Below are positions 8,771 to 16,634 of a stretch of 46,467 nt of DNA, piece by piece. The DNA is taken from NCBI GenBank assembly GCA_029560585.1, contig JAKQKQ010000329.1, positions 1 through 46,467 on the forward strand, in the 5' to 3' direction. The position numbers were made by a program, and so were the translations under genes. The notes under the pieces are model-generated. The model was not told the DNA's origin. It saw nothing but the letters and a program-made list of their open reading frames with translations, and did not search any database. The DNA comes from Verrucomicrobiota bacterium. Its GTDB lineage: Bacteria > Verrucomicrobiota > Verrucomicrobiia > JADLBR01. The first letter of the stretch is position 1. Each line of letters starts with the position of its first letter.

Positions 8771-9874
8771 TCACGAGACAACCGGCTGCCCGGCGGCCAT
8801 CGGCCCCGCGCGCATCCGTCCCGCGTCATCGCCATGGCCTTTGCACGTGGTCCGGTCGATGACGGTCTCCCCGTCCACCCAGTCGCCCCCGATCAGCACG
8901 GTCTTTGGATGATCCGGCAACCCGCGCTCGTTGTGCTCCAGTTGCTCGACGACGAGGTCCACCGCCGCGGCCCCCACCAGCCTCGCGTTCTGACGGATCC
9001 CGGTGTACTCGGACTCGTCCTCGCCCCACTCCAGGCACACAAACCCCACATCGGTCGGAATGCGCAGCCCCATCCTCCCCAGCCAATGCACCACCCTCGA
9101 ATCCGTGCTGATCACCACCTCCGGCCGCCGCAGCCTGCACCATTCGGCGAACGCGGCCTCGTGCCACGCCTCCGTCACCAGCATCGGCCACTTCTGCTCG
9201 GACGACATCTGCTCCTGGTGAAACAGAAAACTGGCCGCCCAGTTGTGATCCGCCCGGGCATCGCTTTCCATCGGCATCGCCAGCCCGATCCGCCCATACC
9301 CCATCTTCACAAGCCGCCGCACCGCCATGGACAGGCTCTGCATCTGGTGGTTCGCCGCTCGATGCAGATTCGGCCGCACCACGGAAAAATTGATCGTCGC
9401 CGCCGCAATCCGATCCCACTGCATGTGCACGTGGCCCCGCCCGTGCGGCAATGGCGCCAGAATCGCCCCGTCGATCGATCGCGTCCAAAAAATCTTCCCC
9501 AACCGCTCGCCGTTCATCCCAGGCTCCTTCAGCCAGAACTCCTCCAGCTTATAGCCCAGCTCGGTGGCCCGTTTGCTCGCCCCCTCAAAATACCGCCGGA
9601 AAATCCCCCTCTTCCGCCACCCGTCCTTCTCCAAATGCGATGTCACATACGCAATCGTCGGCCGCTCGATCACCCGCCGCCTTCGCCGCACCTGCTTCAT
9701 CAGCGCCGCAATGTATGGATTCGGCCGGTACCCCACCTGCTCCGCTATCGCCTTGATCCGTTCCCTCGTCGCCTCGGGAATGCTCGGATGATTCCGGAGC
9801 GCTAAAGATACCGCCGTCTGTGACACCCCCGCCGCTTTCGCGACGACCGATTGACTCGCTTGTCCAATTGCCAT
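8771..9874 (-). CDS. LacI family transcriptional regulator
   Basis: A 367-residue DNA-binding regulator. The N-terminal helix-turn-helix is SQSVVAKAAGVSQTAVSLAL (about 7-26), followed by the hinge helix region PEATRERIKAIAEQVGYRPN and a periplasmic-binding-protein fold sensor with GLAMP and IPTDVGFVCLEW segments. The style (YRPNPYIAALM followed by a basic stretch) is typical of LacI regulators from Verrucomicrobiota. It lies directly upstream of the larA-like gene on the same strand, suggesting control of hydroxy-acid or sugar-acid use. No clear Shine-Dalgarno sequence precedes the ATG; the upstream DNA is unusually AT-rich. Confidence 0.9.
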   Translation of the reverse strand: MAIGQASQSVVAKAAGVSQTAVSLALRNHPSIPEATRERIKAIAEQVGYRPNPYIAALMKQVRRRRRVIERPTIAYVTSHLEKDGWRKRGIFRRYFEGASKRATELGYKLEEFWLKEPGMNGERLGKIFWTRSIDGAILAPLPHGRGHVHMQWDRIAAATINFSVVRPNLHRAANHQMQSLSMAVRRLVKMGYGRIGLAMPMESDARADHNWAASFLFHQEQMSSEQKWPMLVTEAWHEAAFAEWCRLRRPEVVISTDSRVVHWLGRMGLRIPTDVGFVCLEWGEDESEYTGIRQNARLVGAAAVDLVVEQLEHNERGLPDHPKTVLIGGDWVDGETVIDRTTCKGHGDDAGRMRAGPMAAGQPVVS

Positions 9875-9942
9875 TAAATATTACTTTTACACAGCGAGAC
9901 GCCATGCGGAACCCATTTCGCCCGTGAATGTAAAAACAAACC

Positions 9943-9968
9943 GTGATCGGAAATCACTAATAATTAGT
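9943..9968. promoter_or_regulatory. Paired palindromes upstream of the LacI gene (candidate operator)
   Basis: Two touching inverted repeats sit 70-95 bases upstream of the regulator's start: GTGAT-N5-ATCAC (9943-9957) and the 13-base palindrome ACTAATAATTAGT (9956-9968). They are in an AT-rich island that contrasts with the surrounding GC-rich DNA. LacI regulators often bind their own upstream region, so this is a candidate operator; it could equally be part of a terminator for the upstream gene. The assignment is inference. Confidence 0.35.
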
Positions 9969-10070
9969 AATTAACGGCGGACGGCGCGACCCGTCCACTC
10001 ATCGATAACAGCCATTTTGATCCGGTGGAATCCACGAACCCCGCCTTCGAGTTTCTGGCAGTGATAATCG

Positions 10071-10177
10071 TGGCGGGCACCACCGGGGGTGAGAACGCCT
10101 CGTAGGAGCGCGCTTGCGCGCGATTCCAATCGCCTGCAAGCAGGCTCGTACTTCCCGGCATCTGAATTCTCGAGCTA
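10071..10177 (-). repeat. Dispersed double-hairpin repeat, copy 1 (second copy at 29544)
   Basis: The reverse complement of this stretch matches 29544-29651. The shared order is CTAGCTCGA-AATTCAGA, then a hairpin of type GCCTGCTTGCAGGC, then CGCGCGCAAGCGCG followed by CTCCTACG, then CCCGGTGGTGCC. A fragment of the same unit is near 13456-13480. The paired hairpins are REP/BIME-like. It fills much of the roughly 380-base gap between the LacI gene and mtgA, where I see no gene. Confidence 0.65.
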
Positions 10178-10212
10178 GGAATCTGTCGGACTTTGCCCGA
10201 CAGGCTGCTCGC
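10176..10212. repeat. Hairpin repeat CTGTCGGACTTTGCCCGACAG, copy 1
   Basis: An inverted repeat with arms CTGTCGG and CCGACAG, flanked by CTAGGAAT on one side and GCTGCT on the other. The same unit recurs inverted at 11402-11445, so the two copies bracket the mtgA-Dabb gene pair. This copy is shorter in the stem than the second. Confidence 0.6.
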
Positions 10213-10254
10213 ACCGCATGACTGATGGGGCAACTTCTGCTTATGTGGCATTGA

Positions 10255-10956
10255 TCAGTGACGGTCGGGCTCGACGAGCGCCTTGATATCGGCGTCGTCA
10301 GCGAGGTTGCGCATCTGACCAAGCACCCAGCGCTGGCGTTGTCGCAGCCATGGACCAGGTTTTGCCACAAGGTAGGCGCGCGGCGCAGGCAGCGCCGCGG
10401 CGATGAGCGCAGCCTCCTCGGGATTGAGCGCGGCGGCGGACTTTCGGAAATACTGTTGGGCGGCCGCCTCGATCCCGAAGATGCCGCGTCCCATCTCGGC
10501 GCAGTTCAGGTAGACCTCGAGGATCCGCCGCTTGCCCCACAGCGCCTCGATCAGCGCCGTGAACCACGCCTCCAGGCCCTTGCGAAGCCATGTCCGCCCC
10601 TGCCAGAGGAAGACATTCTTCGCCACCTGCTGCGAGATGGTGCTGCCCCCGCGCAACCTGCGACCGGCCTCCTTGCGGTTGTGCTCCATGGCATCGCGTA
10701 TCGCCCCCTCATCAAAACCGCGATGCCGCGCAAACTCCTGATCCTCGGCGGCGATCACCGCCAGCCGTGCGCACGACGCCACCCGATCCAACGGCACGGG
10801 CCGCCAGCGCACCACTGTCCCCCCGGCCTGGCGCGCCTCCACCCCCGCGCGCCAGATGGTCCACGTGACCGGCGGATCCACCCATCGCAGCGTGAGGACG
10901 ACGGCGATCTGGGCCACGATGAATAGCCCGGCCGCCCACGCAATTGCCCGAAGCAT
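10255..10956 (-). CDS. mtgA: Monofunctional peptidoglycan glycosyltransferase MtgA
   Basis: Polymerises lipid II into glycan strands at the inner membrane (GT51 family). The 233-residue protein has one N-terminal membrane helix (about 3-22). The catalytic motif is [12 protein letters not shown], with Glu71 the expected catalytic base, followed by [12 protein letters not shown] (103-114) and [20 protein letters not shown]. There is no transpeptidase domain, which separates it from class A PBPs. I chose the ATG at 10956 because GGGGGGAG lies at the right distance; an alternative GTG at 10992 would overlap the upstream gene by 4 bases. Confidence 0.92.
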   Translation of the reverse strand: MLRAIAWAAGLFIVAQIAVVLTLRWVDPPVTWTIWRAGVEARQAGGTVVRWRPVPLDRVASCARLAVIAAEDQEFARHRGFDEGAIRDAMEHNRKEAGRRLRGGSTISQQVAKNVFLWQGRTWLRKGLEAWFTALIEALWGKRRILEVYLNCAEMGRGIFGIEAAAQQYFRKSAAALNPEEAALIAAALPAPRAYLVAKPGPWLRQRQRWVLGQMRNLADDADIKALVEPDRH

Positions 10957-10988
10957 GCCCACTCCCCCCGGAAGGCCCGCCGGCCCTG

Positions 10989-11375
10989 TCACTTCTCAGG
11001 CACTTGCGCCACGTAGTCCACCACCACGGCCTTCTCGAGATGCGGCTTGATCAGGCCCACGAACGCCTCGTGTGCCGGGTGGTGCAGGTATCCCTTCTCG
11101 ATTTCCTCCTGGCTCGCGAAGGTCAGCACGTAACAGTGCGTCAGCTTCGGGTTCAGGTTCTCCGGGCTCACGTTCTTCCCCCACTCGAAGGACTTGACCG
11201 CCTTGATCTTCCTGGGCAGCTCGGCGAACGCCGCCTCGATCTCGCGGATCTTGTCCGCGGCCGTGCCCTCCTTGAATTCGAAAATCACCACGTGACGGTA
11301 CGCGCCCGCCTCGCCCGCAGACAGCCGAACGCACGCGCACACCAGCAGAAACACCAACCACGCCAACTTTCTCAT
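10989..11375 (-). CDS. Secreted Dabb-family (stress-responsive alpha/beta barrel) protein
   Basis: A 128-residue protein with a signal peptide ([20 protein letters not shown]) followed by one Dabb domain of dimeric ferredoxin-like fold. Family hallmarks are [33 protein letters not shown] and [29 protein letters not shown] precedes the ATG. Exported Dabb proteins are frequent in Planctomycetes and Verrucomicrobia, but their substrate is unknown. It is directly upstream of mtgA, with the possible GTG start of mtgA overlapping its stop; no functional link is evident. Confidence 0.85.
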   Translation of the reverse strand: MRKLAWLVFLLVCACVRLSAGEAGAYRHVVIFEFKEGTAADKIREIEAAFAELPRKIKAVKSFEWGKNVSPENLNPKLTHCYVLTFASQEEIEKGYLHHPAHEAFVGLIKPHLEKAVVVDYVAQVPEK

Positions 11376-11401
11376 CGGTATCCTCCTATGCTGAAACGTT
11401 A

Positions 11402-11445
11402 GGCTAGCAGCCTGTCGGACTTTGAAAAGTCCGACAGATTCCTAG
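11402..11445. repeat. Hairpin repeat, copy 2 (inverted relative to 10176)
   Basis: The stem CTGTCGGACTTT pairs with the complementary AAAGTCCGACAG, with the arms nearly touching, and the flanks GGCTAGCAGC and ATTCCTAGC match the copy at 10176-10212 in reverse orientation. It lies between the start of the leftward Dabb gene and the rightward GH5 gene. Confidence 0.65.
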
Positions 11446-11533
11446 CATGCCTCATGGCTTTGGGAAGGGCACATCAAAACTCGTGCGCCTCGCCGGACGC
11501 CCGTTTACCCTCCGTTACAGAAACAATACCAGT

Positions 11534-13033
11534 ATGAAATGGAATGCATTCCGGCTCATCGCGGCCCTAGCCCTCGCCACCGGCGCAGCCACTGCCTCAG
11601 ACAACCAGATCGTCGCGGGGGTCGATGTCTCCAGATGGCGCGGGTTCAACCTCACCGAAAAATTCACCAGGGCCAAGAACTCGCCTTTCCTAGAGGACGA
11701 TTTCCGCTGGATCGCCGAACTCGGCTTCAATTTCGTCCGGCTCCCGACCGACTATCGCTGCTACACGGAGGCGTCCGACTGGCTCAAGTTCCGCGAAGAT
11801 ATCCTCAGGGAAATCGATCAGGCCGTCGCGTTCGGCGATCGGCACGGCATCCACGTCTGCCTCAACCTCCACCGCGCGCCAGGCTTCTGCATCAACCCGC
11901 CCGAGGAACCGACGAACCTGTGGACTGACGCCAAGGCCCTAGACGCATTCGTGGCGCACTGGCGAATGTTCGCCAGGCGCTACCGCGGCGTCCCCCCCAC
12001 CCGCCTGTCCTTCAACCTCCTCAACGAACCCTGCCGGACTTCCCGCGAGGACTACCTGAAGGTCTTCCGCCGAACGATCGAGGCCATACAAGAGGAGGAT
12101 CCCGGGCGCCTCATCGTCGTGGATGGCCTCAACGTGGGCAAGGAGCCCATCCCCGAGTTCCTCGCCTACTCCAACATCGTCCAGGCCACCCGCGGCTACA
12201 CCCCGGGCCAGATCTCGCACTACCGGGCCAGCTGGGCCAAGGGCTCCGACAAATGGCCCGAGCCCAATTGGCCAATGCCCAAGATCATCGGCACCCTCTA
12301 TGGCCCCGCCAAACCAGACCTCCGCTCTCCCATGACGCTCGCGGGCGACATTAAGGCCAACACGCAATTCTCCCTGCGAATCTCCGCCGTCTCCGTGAAG
12401 GCCACGCTCGTCGCCAGGGCCGGCGCCAAGGTGATCGCCCAGCTCGAGCTCGACCCCGCCGCCAAGCCCGGCGACTGGAAACCCGTCAAGTCCGGCAAGT
12501 ACACCCAGCACGAGCCCGCCGAACCCCTCGCGTTCATCGCGTCGCCGGCGCAAGATGTCCGCGAGATCTCGTTCGAGAATGTCGGCGGCGACTGGGTGCG
12601 CTTCAACGAGTTCGCCGTGACGCCACCCGGCCTCCGCACGCGCGCGTACGGGCCCGACACCTCCTACGGGAAAAGACAGGTCCCCATCCAGATTGCCCCC
12701 GACGGCCGCATCCTCCCGCCCCCGGGCACCGACCCAGATTTCCAATTGGCCGAATACCTCGCCCCGTGGATCGATATCGCCAGCAAAGGTGCCCCCGTGT
12801 TCGTTGGCGAATGGGGCTGCTACAATAAGACCCCCCATCCTGTCGTCCTCGCCTGGATGAAGGACTGGCTCAACCGCTGGAAACGCGCCGGCTTCGGCTG
12901 GGCCCTCTGGAACTTCCGCGGCAGCTTCGGCATCCTCGACAGTGACCGCACCGACGTCCCCTACGAGAATTGGCACGGCCACAAGCTCGACCGCAAAATG
13001 CTCGACCTCCTCCTCAAGTACCGAGAGTACTAG
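11534..13033 (+). CDS. Secreted glycoside hydrolase family 5 protein with inserted domain
   Basis: A 499-residue secreted glycosidase with signal peptide (MKWNAFRLIAALALATGAATA). The TIM barrel opens with GVDVSRWRGFNL; the motif FNLLNEP carries the acid/base Glu and FVGEWG carries the likely nucleophile Glu near the end. Between them (about residues 255-380) sits a beta-rich segment that does not look like barrel, plausibly a carbohydrate-binding module inserted in a loop. I chose the ATG at 11534 because it begins the signal peptide; an upstream start at 11447 adds 29 residues overlapping a repeat. Substrate is probably a beta-glucan or mannan, by family only. Confidence 0.85.
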   Translation: MKWNAFRLIAALALATGAATASDNQIVAGVDVSRWRGFNLTEKFTRAKNSPFLEDDFRWIAELGFNFVRLPTDYRCYTEASDWLKFREDILREIDQAVAFGDRHGIHVCLNLHRAPGFCINPPEEPTNLWTDAKALDAFVAHWRMFARRYRGVPPTRLSFNLLNEPCRTSREDYLKVFRRTIEAIQEEDPGRLIVVDGLNVGKEPIPEFLAYSNIVQATRGYTPGQISHYRASWAKGSDKWPEPNWPMPKIIGTLYGPAKPDLRSPMTLAGDIKANTQFSLRISAVSVKATLVARAGAKVIAQLELDPAAKPGDWKPVKSGKYTQHEPAEPLAFIASPAQDVREISFENVGGDWVRFNEFAVTPPGLRTRAYGPDTSYGKRQVPIQIAPDGRILPPPGTDPDFQLAEYLAPWIDIASKGAPVFVGEWGCYNKTPHPVVLAWMKDWLNRWKRAGFGWALWNFRGSFGILDSDRTDVPYENWHGHKLDRKMLDLLLKYREY

Positions 13034-13099
13034 CCAGAACCTTCGGGCGCTGTTCGCGGGCGCGGCTCGTGCCCCGACCCCGGATCCGGGCCGGGAGGG

Positions 13100-13244
13100 T
13101 TTTGGACTGCGGTGGCGCCGTCCGGCAACCGCCGGACGGCGCCACCGCTTTGGCAGCGCGCGAAGCGCGAGCCGGGGCCATCGGCTTCGGCTCCGCCGGA
13201 GGCAAAAGCGGTGCCGTCGCTCCGCTCTGCACCGCAGTCCAAAA
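13100..13244. mobile_element. MITE-like element with perfect 14-bp terminal inverted repeats
   Basis: A 145-base element bounded by TTTTGGACTGCGGT and its exact complement ACCGCAGTCCAAAA. Inside is a long hairpin, GCGGTGGCGCCGTCCGGC paired across the loop AACC (13109-13148), and smaller palindromes follow. It encodes nothing. Peptides read from it (for example FWTAVQSGATAPLLPPAEPK) recall spurious proteins I have seen from verrucomicrobial repeats; this is memory. It occupies part of the 560-base gap between GH5 and the PEP-CTERM gene; the rest holds repeat fragments, including part of the 29544 repeat near 13456. Confidence 0.7.
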
Positions 13245-13644
13245 CGGCCCCGCCCCCAGAAGTCTCATCATGAATAATCTGGCGCGTGGACGTTTCTGGC
13301 TAGCCCCGCCCCGCCGTGCGCCGGGGACGGCGCTAACTCGGAAAGATGGCGTAACGACCTAGCGGCGAATGGCTTGTGCCCTTCGGCGTGGGCCAGACGG
13401 TCGCCGAAGCCAGAATGTTGGTGAAATCGCCTCTGGCGATCGGCTTCGCTACGATTTTCCGCCCCGGTGGTGCCGCCCTACGGCGGCATGGGATCTGACC
13501 CGCAATCCAGCGATTCCCCCTGTGGGCCACCTGTGCCAGACGGCAAACCGGGGGTAGGCACGGCCGACCCGTGCCCGACGTAGCACGAAAAATATGCGCC
13601 GCGCCATTGGACAAGATACCCTAATATGCCTAAAAGGTACCGTT

Positions 13645-14541
13645 ATGCTTAGGACTTCGACGGGCGCACCCGGAATTCAGGCGGACCGGCGGCCCACCGG
13701 GATGGCCGTGGTCGCGCTGATTGCCGCCTCGCTACTCGCCACCGCCATCTGCCAGGCGCAGGTCACGAACGTCGTCAACCTGACGAGCGCCACGTTCGAT
13801 GGTGAAGCCGTGGATACCACCACGATCAGTTCTATCACGGTCACCGGCGCATTCATCGGCGATGCCTTCTTCCGGTTTGGCCTCGGCGGCTCGGGGTCGG
13901 GGGTCTACCGAAAGATGTACAACGAGTCGGACAGCACGGTCTCCACCAATGACCCGCAGGAGGGCTACAACCGGCCCAACACGATGGACGTCGGCAACCT
14001 GCAGGGCTTCGACTATGACATCCACATGTCGAACCTGATCACCGACAAGAGCGGCGAATACTACGTCTTCGCGCTGGACATCAATCAGGTCGGCGGCACG
14101 GCCCGATTCCTGTCCCTCGATGACGTCCAGATCTTCTCCGGCCCGGGCACCGGCGACCCCAGCCCCCTCCCCACTAACACCGCGGGAATGGTATCATCCT
14201 TCGGCGCGCCGATCTACGCGATGAACAACTCGAGCACGCAGAGCTACGTCATCATGGATTCGAGCCTCTCGTCCGGCAGCGGCGCCCAGGATCTCTTCCT
14301 GTTCGTCAAGAAGAGCCTGTTCAACGGGGTCAGCGCGGGCGACCACATCTACCTCTACAGCGCGTTCGGGACGTACAGCCTCTACGACCCGGCCCGCACG
14401 CAGACCACCCCCAACGACGGCTTCGAAGAATGGGCCCTGCCGATCGCCTCGGACGTTCAGGTTCCCGAACCACCGGCGTTCGCCTTCGCCACTCTTGCGG
14501 CGGTCGCCGGCCTCGCCCACCGGTGTCGTCGGCGACGCTGA
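13645..14541 (+). CDS. PEP-CTERM sorting domain protein
   Basis: An exported protein of 298 residues. It has an N-terminal hydrophobic export signal (about 20-40, ending near AICQAQ), a beta-rich, Ser/Gly/Thr-rich central region and a classic C-terminal sorting signal: VPEP, a hydrophobic helix and the basic end RCRRRR. Such proteins are processed by exosortase and are linked to extracellular polysaccharide and the cell surface. No exosortase gene is in the window. I chose the ATG at 13645 because AAAGG lies just upstream. The central region gives no recognisable function. Confidence 0.85.
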   Translation: MLRTSTGAPGIQADRRPTGMAVVALIAASLLATAICQAQVTNVVNLTSATFDGEAVDTTTISSITVTGAFIGDAFFRFGLGGSGSGVYRKMYNESDSTVSTNDPQEGYNRPNTMDVGNLQGFDYDIHMSNLITDKSGEYYVFALDINQVGGTARFLSLDDVQIFSGPGTGDPSPLPTNTAGMVSSFGAPIYAMNNSSTQSYVIMDSSLSSGSGAQDLFLFVKKSLFNGVSAGDHIYLYSAFGTYSLYDPARTQTTPNDGFEEWALPIASDVQVPEPPAFAFATLAAVAGLAHRCRRRR

Positions 14542-14548
14542 CAAACAC

Positions 14549-14580
14549 CAGTGGCCCGCGTCGGAATAGTGCGGGCACTG
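14549..14580 (+). terminator. Hairpin after the PEP-CTERM gene
   Basis: CAGTGGCCCGC (14549-14559) pairs with GCGGGCACTG (14571-14580) with one bulged G and an 11-base loop. It begins 8 bases after the stop codon. The following TATTT is only weakly T-rich, so this may be a terminator or an mRNA-end hairpin. Confidence 0.45.
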
Positions 14581-14752
14581 TATTTCATGAGACAAATTGG
14601 CGAACGACTGCGCCCATGGATGCACCAAGAACCCTTTTTTTCTGCCAATCTGCTGTCAACAGAGAGCATCGCTCCACTTGACCCCCCCCGGCCTCACCAT
14701 TACGTTGTGTTCAGGTTCCCGACGGTCCCATCACCCACACTCCGAGGTACCG

Positions 14753-16153
14753 ATGCACGACCCCCGCTCACGCTCCTCCAACTCCTTCGGCACCTGTCCC
14801 CAGGGCCCGCATGTATATTTTTGCTTCCCGGCCTCCACCTGCACCGGCGGCTTTCTCAAACGCTCTCCGTATCCCATCGGCTGGCCCGGCACAACGCCAT
14901 GGAGCCCTCCACCATGCCCACCCTTTCCCCCGCATGCCGAATCATCTCCCGCGCACACCCCTCAGCCCCCCACCAACGTGCGCCTGCTCCTGGATGCCTT
15001 CTATGAGGACCACAGGAAGACGCTCGACTCCCTCCTGCTCAACCACCCCCTTTCCTCCCTCTTCTGGGAGTGCACGCGCAATTGCAATCTCAGGTGCGGA
15101 CACTGCATGGCCCCAAGGGAGACGTGGAAGAAGGAAAAGGAACTGAGCACCGGGCAGATCAAACAGGTGCTCAAGCAGTTCACCGAGGATTTTCCCGCCC
15201 ACACCTTGTCCACCCTGGCCATCAGCGGAGGCGAGCCGCTGCTTCGCAAAGACATCTGCGAGATCATTGCCTATGCCACGCAACTCGGATTTGACATTTC
15301 CCTCAGCACCAACGGCTGCCTCATGGGCAAGAATACGGGGCTGATCGACGCCCTCGTGAAGGCCGGCCTCACCCGGTCCTGCTTTTCGTTCGACGGGCCC
15401 GAGAATCACCACGATTTCGCACGGGGCGCCAAGTGCTTCGGGGACGTCGTCAATGCAATCCAATATTTTGTCAAAAGATATCCCTATTGCGGCCTGCAGA
15501 CCGGGACCATGGTGACCCGGTACAACCTCTCCATGCTGGACGAGACCTTTTCGCTGCTCGAGGAATTGGGAGTGCGCGAGGCCCAATTCGGAAGGGTGCT
15601 CCCGCTGGGGCGGGCGCCGGCGGACCCCATGAATTTCCTATCGGCCGGAGAACTCGGCTCCTTGCTCCAGTGGATCGCGGAGAAGAAGCGGCTCTTCCAT
15701 GCGGGCAAGACCCGTCTCTCCATCAATTTCACAGATGATGGGTGGTGCGGGCGCGCCTGCGACGGCATAGGACTCGAGGGGCTCGTCCAAGACGAGCCCT
15801 TCATCTGTACTGCCGGCCTGACCATGGCGACTATTCATTATGATGGGATGTTGGGCGCTTGCTTGAGCCTTCCGCACAGCTTGAGCCATCAGGGCAACCT
15901 GCTCGTCAGGCGTCCGGGAGATATATGGCGGAATGAGTTCAAGAAGTTCAGAAATAGAAGCTGGCTTCACCAGGGTCCCTGCCTCCAGTGTGGCGAATGG
16001 GCCTACTGCAGGGGTGGCGGCATCCACCAGCGCGATGATAATGGGGGCCTCCGGGAATGCCCGTATCTCAAACTGCGGGAGTCGTTCAGTGGCGCGAAAG
16101 AACATGGAGGCATCACTGGGAGCGTCGCGCCGATCAAAGCCGCCCATAACTGA
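14753..16153 (+). CDS. Radical SAM/SPASM protein with Cys/Pro-rich N-terminal extension
   Basis: A 466-residue radical SAM enzyme. The SAM-cluster motif CNLRCGHC (Cys111, 115, 118) is followed by the glycine-rich SAM-binding motif SGGEPLL, and a C-terminal SPASM-type region CLQCGEWAYCRGGG would hold auxiliary iron-sulfur clusters. SPASM enzymes often modify peptides. Residues 1-75 are unusual: Ser/Pro-rich with Cys at 15, 24, 30 and 55. The ATG at 14753 has GAGG upstream, but a GTG at 14978 would remove the extension entirely, so the true start is unsettled. No separate precursor peptide is evident nearby. Confidence 0.83.
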   Translation: MHDPRSRSSNSFGTCPQGPHVYFCFPASTCTGGFLKRSPYPIGWPGTTPWSPPPCPPFPPHAESSPAHTPQPPTNVRLLLDAFYEDHRKTLDSLLLNHPLSSLFWECTRNCNLRCGHCMAPRETWKKEKELSTGQIKQVLKQFTEDFPAHTLSTLAISGGEPLLRKDICEIIAYATQLGFDISLSTNGCLMGKNTGLIDALVKAGLTRSCFSFDGPENHHDFARGAKCFGDVVNAIQYFVKRYPYCGLQTGTMVTRYNLSMLDETFSLLEELGVREAQFGRVLPLGRAPADPMNFLSAGELGSLLQWIAEKKRLFHAGKTRLSINFTDDGWCGRACDGIGLEGLVQDEPFICTAGLTMATIHYDGMLGACLSLPHSLSHQGNLLVRRPGDIWRNEFKKFRNRSWLHQGPCLQCGEWAYCRGGGIHQRDDNGGLRECPYLKLRESFSGAKEHGGITGSVAPIKAAHN

Positions 16154-16372
16154 AGTTCGCTCAGCGTCCTAGCAGGCGCTTGCGCTTGCCACCCTCGCGG
16201 CAACCTTCTATAATCCATCGGAAGTTCTTTGAGTGCCTGTACCGGACCGCGCGCAGCTTGGGCGACCGCATGTCCCAAGATGCGCGCATGTCTGCTTGGT
16301 GTTGGCAGACAGTCAACACGGGTTGAAACTCAATGACCTACACACACGCAACGCATTGCGTATAAATGACTT

Positions 16373-16445
16373 GGCCCCGTAGCTCAGGGGATAGAGCGGA
16401 GGTTTCCTAAACCTTAGGTCGGGCGTTCGAATCGCCCCGGGGCCG
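16373..16445 (+). tRNA. tRNA-Arg (anticodon CCU)
   Basis: A complete 73-base cloverleaf: acceptor GGCCCCG/CGGGGCC, D arm GCTC..GAGC, anticodon stem GAGGT/ACCTT around loop TTCCTAA giving anticodon CCT, and T arm GGGCG-TTCGAAT-CGCCC. No CCA is encoded. TATAAA at 16361-16366 is a plausible -10 element, just downstream of the palindrome CGCAACGCATTGCG (16347-16360). Confidence 0.95.
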
Positions 16446-16634
16446 AATCTCATCCCGTTGCAACACACAATCGCAAGGGGATTTGGCAAAAATCAACTCT
16501 GCCGATTCCGGGTCAAAACAGCAATTCTCTGTGAACTGAACTGGGTCTGCTCTTCACTCCCAAACTGCCTGCCAATCCACCCCTGGTCCACAGAACGGGA
16601 ACGCGCCAATGACACCAAATCTCTCACAGCTACC

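Noticed and set aside
13014-13362. Several short frames in the repeat-rich gap
   Set aside because: They follow the palindromic element and repeats, overlap each other and resemble spurious peptides.
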